The notes below the pieces were generated by a model. The model was not told the DNA's origin, ran no database searches, and was given only the letters and a program-made list of their open reading frames with translations. A DNA stretch of 5,185 nt, from contig JAJZQA010000198.1 of assembly GCA_021810985.1 (NCBI GenBank), positions 1-5,185 of the forward strand, given 5' to 3'. The DNA comes from Deltaproteobacteria bacterium (GTDB lineage Bacteria; Desulfobacterota; Desulfuromonadia; Geobacterales; Geobacteraceae). Numbering within the stretch: position 1 is the stretch's first letter; each line of letters starts with the position of its first letter. Below are positions 1 through 5,042 of this stretch, in pieces. The position numbers were made by a program, and so were the translations under genes.

Positions 1-1
1 A

Positions 2-364
2 AGGGGAGAAGCTTACGTCCTCACCCCAGCCACGGTGCGGGTAACGCTTATTCCCCTCGACGGCCGTGCGACGACTGACTTCGGATCCGGAGGATACCCT
101 GCTGACACCTCTGCCGCCAACAGCCAAAATCAGCCGGACGATCAGGACATTTCGACCAGCGATGTCCTCAAGGCCGGGATTGAAGCGGGCGCGACCGGAA
201 TTTCTCAAGCAAAACCTCTGGAAAAGAACTGGCAGACCTCATCATCGTCCAGCAGCTATGTTCAGCCCGATGGCACGCACGTTACAAAAAAATCGAGCAC
301 TTCTGTTGGCGTCAGTGTTAATCCCGCCGGAATTCTGAAATCCCTGGACACACTATTCAACTGA
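2..364 (+). CDS. C-terminal part of an unidentified Ser-rich protein (5' end outside window)
   Basis: The frame is open from the window edge, giving about 120 visible residues, and ends in TGA at 362-364. A GTG at 35 could be read as a start, but no Shine-Dalgarno sequence precedes it and the frame continues upstream without a stop, so I treat the gene as cut by the edge. The visible part begins with a beta-prone stretch (GEAYVLTPATVRVTLIPLDG). A polar low-complexity section rich in Q, N, D, S and T follows, then a run of six serines, a YVQPDGTH segment, a KKSST stretch and a short hydrophobic C-terminus (GILKSLDTLFN). There is no Cys and no transmembrane helix. The composition is more like an extracytoplasmic or structural tail than an enzyme, but that is inference. 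The next gene starts 17 bp downstream on the same strand, so the two are probably co-transcribed. I do not recognise the family. Confidence 0.6.
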   Translation, partial: RGEAYVLTPATVRVTLIPLDGRATTDFGSGGYPADTSAANSQNQPDDQDISTSDVLKAGIEAGATGISQAKPLEKNWQTSSSSSSYVQPDGTHVTKKSSTSVGVSVNPAGILKSLDTLFN

Positions 365-381
365 TAAAGGAAAATACCATT

Positions 382-855
382 ATGAAACAAATTCAGGCTA
401 TTATAATTGGACTCTTGGCGATAAGCATGTTTGCCGGAACAGCACTGGCGATCGACATCGAAACCTTAGACAAGATAAGCATTCGTATGCCCAAGGCAAA
501 AGTGCATGCCCTGCTCGGCGCCCCTGAAGAAATACTTGAACTGGGGAAGGGACTTACCGCCGAAATCTACAAGGTCAGTAACGCGGAACCCATGATCGGA
601 GCCGGATGTATCTATCAGGACAACCGGCAACTTGCCGGACAGGCTTTCGTATTCGAGGGATTACTGCACAAGGAGGCCGCGGAAAGGTTGGTAAAGCACG
701 GGTTTCGCGTGATTGAAGAAATCGAGGGTACCTACCGGCTTGCCGGGAAAGACGACGATACCGGCAAACCTCTGGTGACTCAAGTCGCCCTGAACAATGG
801 CATGACGGTTATCATGACCTTCGAAAAGGACTTTCACGAGCAGTGGAGTAAGTAA
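382..855 (+). CDS. Small exported protein with SmpA/OmlA (BamE)-like N-terminal motif
   Basis: This is a 157-residue protein starting at ATG 382, with AAAGGA at 366-371 as a somewhat distant ribosome binding site. Residues 1-23 form a classical signal peptide: K2, a hydrophobic core of IIIGLLAISMFAGT, and a likely signal peptidase I cut after ALA. There is no lipobox cysteine, so it should be soluble in the periplasm or secreted. After the cut, residues 33-48 (SIRMPKAKVHALLGAP) resemble the 'I..GM....V...LG.P' opening motif of the SmpA/OmlA/BLIP-like fold, which mediates protein contacts at the outer membrane in BamE. The rest is a predicted alpha/beta mix with one Cys (C76) and no visible catalytic motif. 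It lies 17 bp behind the Ser-rich partial gene and is followed at once by a terminator, so it is probably the last gene of its operon. The fold assignment is tentative and the function unknown. Confidence 0.8.
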   Translation: MKQIQAIIIGLLAISMFAGTALAIDIETLDKISIRMPKAKVHALLGAPEEILELGKGLTAEIYKVSNAEPMIGAGCIYQDNRQLAGQAFVFEGLLHKEAAERLVKHGFRVIEEIEGTYRLAGKDDDTGKPLVTQVALNNGMTVIMTFEKDFHEQWSK

Positions 856-866
856 ACAGCTTGAAC

Positions 867-925
867 AAAAAAAACGGGATAGATCACTTTGCCGCTGCAT
901 GTGCAAAGCAGATCTTTCCCGTTTT
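867..925. terminator. Bidirectional hairpin terminator between convergent genes
   Basis: Positions 871-885 pair with 911-925 at 14 of 15 positions (one T.T mismatch, 880/916). An inner stem, 887-892 with 903-908 (CTTTGC/GCAAAG), closes a 10-nt loop. The plus-strand copy ends in only four Ts (922-925). Read on the minus strand, the stem runs into eight Ts (complement of the A-run 867-874). It is therefore a standard intrinsic terminator for transcripts coming from the pdh side and a weaker one for the 382-855 gene, whose stop codon lies 12 bp upstream. Confidence 0.85.
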
Positions 926-967
926 CATTGAGGACCGCCTGATTTTCTTCCGGTGTCGCTATCCTTC

Positions 968-1113
968 GTTGGGCTGGGGCTTTCTCGGAGTCTCTCGTAC
1001 GGCTTTATGGCAAGACAGCGACGGCAAGGAAAGCGACTGACCCCGGCAGACTGCCTGTCGGAGTCTCAGGCGGCGACCGATTACGAGAGCCTTCGAGGAA
1101 GTTCCAGCCCAGC
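968..1113 (+). repeat. Long imperfect inverted repeat with internal hairpin; candidate structured RNA or palindromic element
   Basis: The 243-bp gap between the terminator and the pdhC stop has no convincing gene. Its main content is an inverted repeat: 968-999 against 1082-1113, 26 of 32 Watson-Crick matches. Five of the six differences become G-U pairs in a plus-strand RNA, leaving one U.C mismatch; in a minus-strand RNA the same five would be A.C mismatches. The 82-nt interior contains a second stem, 1043-1049 with 1055-1061 (CCGGCAG/CTGTCGG, one G-U pair again in the plus sense). That stem extends through 1039-1041 with 1063-1065 past one mismatch. Positions 1000-1002 can also pair with 1077-1079. 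No promoter was recognised in 926-967. It may be a noncoding RNA, a relic of a mobile palindromic repeat, or a 3' UTR structure of the pdh mRNA. Positions 1114-1168 show nothing. Confidence 0.6.
1009..1037 (+). repeat. Short tandem direct repeat of about 14 bp inside the inverted-repeat element
   Basis: GGCAAGACAGCGAC (1009-1022) is followed directly by GGCAAGGAAAGCGAC (1023-1037). They differ by one substitution and one inserted base. The repeat lies in the interior of the larger inverted repeat. Its second unit can also pair with 955-966. Confidence 0.6.
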
Positions 1114-1168
1114 ATCTGCCATGACTTTCCGAATAAAATTTAGCTGTCTCACCAATCCCGACACATTT

Positions 1169-2500
1169 TCAGAGCACCAGTCTGACCGGATTTTCCAGTA
1201 TTTCTTTCAGCTTTTTCATGAAACCTGCTCCGTAGGCGCCATCCACCACCCGATGGTCCGCCGACAAAACCGCTGTCATCATTTTCGCCACGACGATGTG
1301 GCCGTTACGCACGATCGGCGCATCAGCTATGGTTCCAATGGCAAGTATTCCCGCCTGCGGGGGAAGAATGATGGCAGTGAACGCGTCAACACCAAGCATT
1401 CCCATGTTTGAAACGGTGAAAGTCCCGCCGCTCAAATCTCCCTGGGCGGTTTTACCCGTCCTGGCTCTTTCGATCAACTCACGGCTCTGGTGTGCGATTT
1501 CGCGCAAGGAAAGATTACCGCAATCGTGCAGGACCGGAACCAGCAAACCATCAGCAACATTGACCGCAATACCGACATTCACCTCCGGGTGAATATCAAT
1601 TTTATCTTCTGCCCAGCTGGCATTGAGCCGTGGAAAATCCAGTAAAGCGGTTGCCACCGATCTGATGATGAAGTCATTGAGTGTTACTGAGTCTCCTGCA
1701 TCCTTGAAGCCCTTATGCAGGGTTTCAACTGCACCCATCTCAATATCCATGACTACCGTAAAATGGGGAATTGTCTGCCACGATTCGCTAACCGTCCGTG
1801 AGATTGCCGTCCGCATACGGGAAAGTGGCTCCGAACCTCCGCTGAGACTGCTGCGATGAGGAGGACGGCTTCCCGTTGTTCCCGTGGGCTCCGCTGGAAT
1901 TCCCGAAGGCTGCGGCTGCTCCTGTTTTTTTTCAGTTTCCAGTAAAAACGTCTCAAGATCCTCCTTGAGGATCCTCCCCTCGGGACCGCTGCCGGTCACC
2001 TGGGAAAGGTCGATGCCCTGATCCCTGGCCAGACGCCGGACCATGGGCGAGGCTTTTTCCAGCCCGCCACCCTGAGTCCGATCCGCTTCCGCATCTTTCC
2101 GCTCTCGCGGCGGAGGTTCGTTTCCGCTTTCCGTAACCGGTAACGACTGTTCGGGGAGCGGTTCTTTTTCAGACACCTTCACTTCCGGTTTTCTCTCGCT
2201 GTCCTTAGGCTTCTTGGATTTTTCGGTACTTGGCGCCACCTCTCCGGAAGAAATCTCTTCCCCTTCCGAACCGATGATACCGATTACGGTTCCGACCGGC
2301 ACCAGGTCCCCGGCCTTGACACGGGTTTCAAGCAGGACTCCCGAAGCAAACGCCTCCAGTTCCATCGTCGCCTTGTCGGTCTCAATTTCGGCAAGAATAT
2401 CGCCGCGGGCCACACGTTCCCCAGGACTTTTTTTCCAGGAGATCAGGACCCCCTCTTCCATGGTGTCGGACAGTTTCGGCATGGTGATTTCAGTGGACAT
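1169..2500 (-). CDS. pdhC: Pyruvate dehydrogenase complex E2, dihydrolipoyllysine-residue acetyltransferase
   Basis: The product is the E2 core of the complex, which moves the acetyl group from its lipoyl arm to CoA in the cytoplasm. The 443 residues show the standard order. A single lipoyl domain spans about 1-80, with the lipoylated lysine K43 in ETDKATMELEA. A charged, Pro/Glu/Lys/Ser-rich linker covers about 85-145. The peripheral subunit-binding domain lies at about 149-187 (ASPMVRRLARDQGIDL through GRILKEDLETFL). A second Pro/Gly-rich linker follows, and the catalytic acyltransferase domain runs from about 223 to the end. The catalytic motif DHRVVDG carries H416 and D420. I chose ATG 2500 because MSTEITMPKLSDTMEEG is the conserved E2 N-terminus and GAGGG (2505-2509) precedes it by 4 nt. 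An in-frame TTG at 2608 would add 36 non-conserved residues. It is the last gene of the cluster, 115 bp after pdhB. Acetoin or branched-chain E2 paralogues look alike; the E1 subunits favour pyruvate. Confidence 0.93.
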   Translation of the reverse strand: MSTEITMPKLSDTMEEGVLISWKKSPGERVARGDILAEIETDKATMELEAFASGVLLETRVKAGDLVPVGTVIGIIGSEGEEISSGEVAPSTEKSKKPKDSERKPEVKVSEKEPLPEQSLPVTESGNEPPPRERKDAEADRTQGGGLEKASPMVRRLARDQGIDLSQVTGSGPEGRILKEDLETFLLETEKKQEQPQPSGIPAEPTGTTGSRPPHRSSLSGGSEPLSRMRTAISRTVSESWQTIPHFTVVMDIEMGAVETLHKGFKDAGDSVTLNDFIIRSVATALLDFPRLNASWAEDKIDIHPEVNVGIAVNVADGLLVPVLHDCGNLSLREIAHQSRELIERARTGKTAQGDLSGGTFTVSNMGMLGVDAFTAIILPPQAGILAIGTIADAPIVRNGHIVVAKMMTAVLSADHRVVDGAYGAGFMKKLKEILENPVRLVL

Positions 2501-2504
2501 ATAA

Positions 2505-2509
2505 CCCTC
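2505..2509 (-). promoter_or_regulatory. Ribosome binding site fixing the pdhC start
   Basis: GAGGG on the minus strand, 4 nt before ATG 2500. It supports the short, family-like N-terminus over the in-frame TTG at 2608, which has no good ribosome binding site. Confidence 0.6.
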
Positions 2510-2615
2510 GCAAGCATCCGCGGCAAAAGTGGATATTTTCACAATTCCGCAGTAGTCCTTTTTGTCGCTCAACACATCAGACAAACCCGTCAACATTCCG
2601 AGGCGCAAGTATTTC

Positions 2616-3602
2616 TCAGCTTTTTGCTTCCATAGTTTCCTTCACCGCTTTGACAATATCCACCACCTGGGGAATGCAGAGTTTTTCAATTTTACGTGAG
2701 TACGGCATCGGCACATCCAGTCCGGAAACCCGTCTCACCGGTGCGGCAAGGGAGTAGAAACAATTTTCGTGGATCCGGTTGGCAATGTCGGCGCCTACCC
2801 CGCAGGTTGACCAGCATTCGGAAACAACTACGGCACGAGAGGTCTTATTCACCGACTCAATAAATGTTGTGGTGTCCAGCGGAACGAGAGTACGGAGATC
2901 GACAACTTCACAGGAGATACCTTCTTTTTCCAGTTCCTCGGCTGCCTCCAAGGCCAGGATCGTCATGCGCGAATATGCGACGATGGTTACGTCACTACCC
3001 TGACGCTTGATCTCCGCGGAACCGAAAGGGATGGTCTGTTCCGGATCATCCGGCACCGTTCCTTTGCTGTTGTAGAGAAGTTCGTGTTCCAGAAACATGA
3101 CCGGATTGTTATCGCGAATGGCCGATTTCAGCAGTCCGTAAGCATCGGCCGGGGTCGCCGGTACCGCCACATACAGGCCGGGGCAGTGCATGAAGTAACT
3201 CTCCAGGCTTTGGGAGTGCTGGGCGGCCAGTTGGCTGCCGCCGCCGCCCGGGGCTCGTATCACCACCGGCAAACTCGCCTGACCGCCGAACATATAGCGG
3301 ATTTTGGCCAGGTGATTCACAATCTGATCCATTGCCAGCAGGGCGAAATTGACGGTCATCAGTTCGGCCACGGGACGGAGGCCGCCCATCGCGGCGCCGA
3401 CCGCCACCCCGACGATCGAGTTTTCCGAGATCGGGGTATCCAGAACGCGCTCCTCACCGAATTCCGCCAGCAGACCCCGGGTAACCTTGAACGAGCCTTC
3501 ATAGAGAGCAACATCCTCGCCCCAGACAACAACGGACGGATCGCGGCGCATCTCCTCTTTCAGTGCCCGGTTCAGGGCGTCTCGATAGTTTATTTCAGCC
3601 AT
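2616..3602 (-). CDS. pdhB: Pyruvate dehydrogenase E1 component, beta subunit
   Basis: This 328-residue protein is the beta half of the alpha2beta2 E1 that decarboxylates pyruvate with thiamine diphosphate. It matches the usual length of the family. Visible family signatures are WGEDVALYEGSFKVTRGL (27-44) and DTPISENSIVGVAVGAAMGG (55-74). E60 in PISE is the glutamate expected to activate the aminopyrimidine ring of the cofactor. MDQIVNHLAKIRYMFGG (91-107) and the RAPGGGG/QHSQS stretch with H129 at the active site follow. The C-terminal transketolase-type domain has VVDLRTLVPLD, VVVSE and RVSGLDVPMPYS. ATG 3602 is chosen over the in-frame GTG 3608 because the strong ribosome binding site at 3609-3619 abuts the GTG but is well spaced from the ATG. 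The start overlaps the end of pdhA by 13 bp, which suggests translational coupling and equal output of the two subunits. Confidence 0.94.
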   Translation of the reverse strand: MAEINYRDALNRALKEEMRRDPSVVVWGEDVALYEGSFKVTRGLLAEFGEERVLDTPISENSIVGVAVGAAMGGLRPVAELMTVNFALLAMDQIVNHLAKIRYMFGGQASLPVVIRAPGGGGSQLAAQHSQSLESYFMHCPGLYVAVPATPADAYGLLKSAIRDNNPVMFLEHELLYNSKGTVPDDPEQTIPFGSAEIKRQGSDVTIVAYSRMTILALEAAEELEKEGISCEVVDLRTLVPLDTTTFIESVNKTSRAVVVSECWSTCGVGADIANRIHENCFYSLAAPVRRVSGLDVPMPYSRKIEKLCIPQVVDIVKAVKETMEAKS

Positions 3603-4600
3603 GGGCACACCTCCTCTCCGTTTGCGGCAAAGACGTCGCTAAAGACCTCCCTGTCGTCCGGCCAGGGTGACTCTTCAGCGAATTGCACCGCTTCCCTGAC
3701 CACGGCAGTTGCCTTGGCCCGCAGACAGGCCAGGTTGTCTTCACTGGCAATCCCTTCCGCCACGAGCCGCGTGGCGAAATTCGGCAAAGGATCCCGCTCT
3801 TTCCAAAGCTCCACCTCGGCCGGACTGCGATATTTTCCGGGATCCGACATGGAATGACCGCGAAAACGGTAGGTAATCGCTTCGATCAGGTACGGCCTGT
3901 TTCGCTCCCTGACCCATTCCGAAGCTCTCTTGACAGCCTGGTAGACCGCCATTACATCCATGCCGTCAACCTTTTCCGAGGGGATGTTATAGCCGCAGGT
4001 TCGTTTATGAATATCAGCCAAAGCCGACGAGCGATGCACCTCGGTACCGATGCCGTAAAAATTGTTTTCACAAATGAAGAGCACCGGCAGTTCCCAGAGG
4101 CGAGCCCAGTTCAGCCCCTCGTGGAAAGTGCCCTGGTTCACGGCGCCGTCACCGAAAAAACAGGCGCTGATGCGACCCTCGCGCCGGTATTTCGAAGCAA
4201 AGGCAAGGCCCACGGCAATGGGAAACTGGCCGCCGACGATGGCGTAGCCGCCCATGAAGGACAGATTCGGGTCAAAGAGATGCATGGAACCGCCCTTGCC
4301 CTTGCAAATCCCGGTGGCTTTGCCGAACAACTCGGCCATGACCCGCTTCGGATCAGCGCCCCGAATTATGGCCTGGGGGTGTTCGCGGTAGGCGGATAAA
4401 ATGTAATCATCACGATGCAAACCGGCGGTAGCTCCGACTGCCACCGCTTCCTGACCGCTGTAGAGATGGAGAAAACCGGTGATGTGACCCTTGGTGTACT
4501 GCTCGGCACACGATTCTTCGAACTCGCGGCAGAGAGCCATTTGCTCGTAAAATTTCAACAACTCCTGATCGGGCAGAATTGCCCGGAGTTTCGTATCCAT
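3590..4600 (-). CDS. pdhA: Pyruvate dehydrogenase E1 component, alpha subunit
   Basis: This 336-residue protein is the thiamine-diphosphate-binding half of E1 and has normal length for a bacterial alpha subunit. The cofactor motif is clear: G150-D151-G152, then N179-N180 (GDG...NN). KGKGGSMHLFD (100-110), VDGMDV (211-216) and YRFRGHSMSDPGKYRS (244-259) are typical of the family, the last being the phosphorylation-loop region of the mitochondrial enzyme. The NNFYGIGTEVHRSSA context is closer to pyruvate dehydrogenases than to acetoin dehydrogenase AcoA, which usually has NNGYAEST here; this comparison is from memory. One oddity: the usual 'YR.HGH' active-site segment reads YREHPQAIIRG (71-81). 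ATG 4600 is preferred over the in-frame GTG 4606 because the GAGGT ribosome binding site (4605-4609) overlaps that GTG. It is the first gene of the E1-E1-E2 set, 67 bp behind the cytochrome gene. Substrate identity is not proven by sequence. Confidence 0.93.
   Translation of the reverse strand: MDTKLRAILPDQELLKFYEQMALCREFEESCAEQYTKGHITGFLHLYSGQEAVAVGATAGLHRDDYILSAYREHPQAIIRGADPKRVMAELFGKATGICKGKGGSMHLFDPNLSFMGGYAIVGGQFPIAVGLAFASKYRREGRISACFFGDGAVNQGTFHEGLNWARLWELPVLFICENNFYGIGTEVHRSSALADIHKRTCGYNIPSEKVDGMDVMAVYQAVKRASEWVRERNRPYLIEAITYRFRGHSMSDPGKYRSPAEVELWKERDPLPNFATRLVAEGIASEDNLACLRAKATAVVREAVQFAEESPWPDDREVFSDVFAANGEEVCPWLK
3609..3619 (-). promoter_or_regulatory. Strong ribosome binding site of pdhB, inside the end of pdhA
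   Basis: GGAGAGGAGGT on the minus strand, an extended Shine-Dalgarno match 6 nt before ATG 3602. It lies within the last codons of pdhA. Its closeness to the GTG at 3608 rules that codon out as the start. Confidence 0.75.
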
Positions 4601-4604
4601 GAGC

Positions 4605-4609
4605 ACCTC
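4605..4609 (-). promoter_or_regulatory. Ribosome binding site fixing the pdhA start
   Basis: GAGGT on the minus strand, about 4-5 nt before ATG 4600. It overlaps the alternative in-frame GTG at 4606, so initiation at ATG 4600 is preferred. Confidence 0.6.
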
Positions 4610-4621
4610 GATCTGTTTAGC

Positions 4622-4648
4622 AACCCCGGCATGAGCGCATCAGGGGTT
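4622..4648 (-). promoter_or_regulatory. Small hairpin in the cytochrome-pdhA gap
   Basis: AACCCC (4622-4627) and GGGGTT (4643-4648) form a perfect 6-bp stem. An inner ATG/CAT pairing (4631-4633 with 4638-4640) closes an AGCG loop. It lies between the cytochrome stop and the pdhA ribosome binding site and has no U-tract on the minus strand, so it is not a standard terminator. It may be an operator half-site pair, an mRNA processing or stability element, or a weak attenuator. No clear -35/-10 pair was found in this 67-bp gap. Confidence 0.45.
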
Positions 4649-4667
4649 AAAATCCTCGTTGGGTTCT

Positions 4668-5000
4668 CTACTTAAAAGACTTCACAATGTATTCCGCAAT
4701 GGCCTTGGCTTCCTGGTTGGAAAGAGTTTTTTCATCAAACTTGTTCATGAGCGGGCCGGGATTACGCATTTTTGCCACGATACCTTTAACACCGACAACA
4801 CCGTTTGCCTTCATCGCTTTAACTGACAACGTTTTATTTTTGTTGATAATATTACCGCCATTGGGATGACAGACCGCACAGTGTTTTTGAAACAATGCCT
4901 TACCGTCGAGCTGTTTAGCTTTGGTGGTGGCACTGAATCCGCTCGAAGCCGCAAAGCAGACAATTACCGCGATTACGCCGCTGATCAATTTCTTCTTCAT
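4668..5000 (-). CDS. Periplasmic monohaem cytochrome c, class I (cytochrome c6-like)
   Basis: The 110-residue precursor starts at ATG 5000, with GGAGG at 5008-5012 seven nt upstream. Residues 1-24 are a Sec signal peptide (MKKK, then a hydrophobic core, likely cut near GFSA). The mature part has one haem-binding motif, CAVCH (C41, C44, H45), preceded by the usual DGKALFQKH helix. M85 in GPLMNKF is the likely sixth haem ligand, and the C-terminal helix (NQEAKAIAEYIVKSFK) is typical of class I cytochromes. GNIINKNKTLS after the haem resembles the NVI..KTL segment of cytochrome c6. It should shuttle single electrons in the periplasm; its partners are not visible. It follows the small membrane-protein gene by 42 bp and precedes pdhA by 67 bp on the same strand, so one transcript is possible. 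Any link to pyruvate oxidation is positional only. Confidence 0.92.
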   Translation of the reverse strand: MKKKLISGVIAVIVCFAASSGFSATTKAKQLDGKALFQKHCAVCHPNGGNIINKNKTLSVKAMKANGVVGVKGIVAKMRNPGPLMNKFDEKTLSNQEAKAIAEYIVKSFK

Positions 5001-5007
5001 GTTTTAA

Positions 5008-5012
5008 CCTCC
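5008..5012 (-). promoter_or_regulatory. Ribosome binding site of the cytochrome c gene
   Basis: GGAGG on the minus strand, 7 nt before ATG 5000: an optimal Shine-Dalgarno arrangement that confirms the start. Confidence 0.75.
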
Positions 5013-5042
5013 GTTTATTCATCTGAAAGTTGCTCATCTGGT

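Noticed and set aside
968..1113. Integron attC site, suggested by GTTGGGC at one end of the inverted repeat
   Set aside because: In attC sites RYYYAAC lies at the 5' end and GTTRRRY at the 3' end of the palindrome. Here GTTGGGC is at the 5' end and GCCCAGC at the 3' end, the wrong arrangement, and no integrase or cassette context is visible.
1081..1150. Minus-strand 13-codon frame starting at the ATG near 1123
   Set aside because: Very short, no clear ribosome binding site, and it runs into the arm of the inverted repeat; no evidence that it is translated.
926..1168. Cobalamin, c-di-GMP or other known riboswitch
   Set aside because: None of the conserved core motifs I know were found, and the element lies between convergent genes with no downstream gene to control on either strand.
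953..1411. Plus-strand open frame of 152 codons (GTG start) across the intergenic element and the 3' end of pdhC
   Set aside because: More than half of it is antisense to the conserved E2 catalytic domain, it has no ribosome binding site, and its composition is Arg/Ser/His-rich as expected of a shadow frame.
2501..2608. TTG start at 2608 extending pdhC by 36 residues
   Set aside because: E2 proteins begin at the lipoyl domain, the added residues match nothing known to me, and a ribosome binding site sits before ATG 2500.
3084..4399. Long plus-strand open frames (3084-3857 and 3683-4399) opposite pdhB and pdhA
   Set aside because: They are antisense to strongly conserved enzymes, rich in His, Arg and Gln, and overlap each other. 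They arise from the codon bias of the real genes.
1169..4600. Acetoin or branched-chain 2-oxoacid dehydrogenase instead of pyruvate dehydrogenase
   Set aside because: The family architecture is shared, but the motifs around the E1 alpha NN cofactor segment and the KGKGGSMHLFD stretch fit pyruvate-type enzymes better, and no acetoin-cluster genes are present. Not fully excluded.
5019..5040. Two copies of TCATCTG (5019-5025 and 5034-5040) upstream of the cytochrome as a possible operator
   Set aside because: Seven bases repeated once with 8 bp between is weak, and no promoter elements were found with it.
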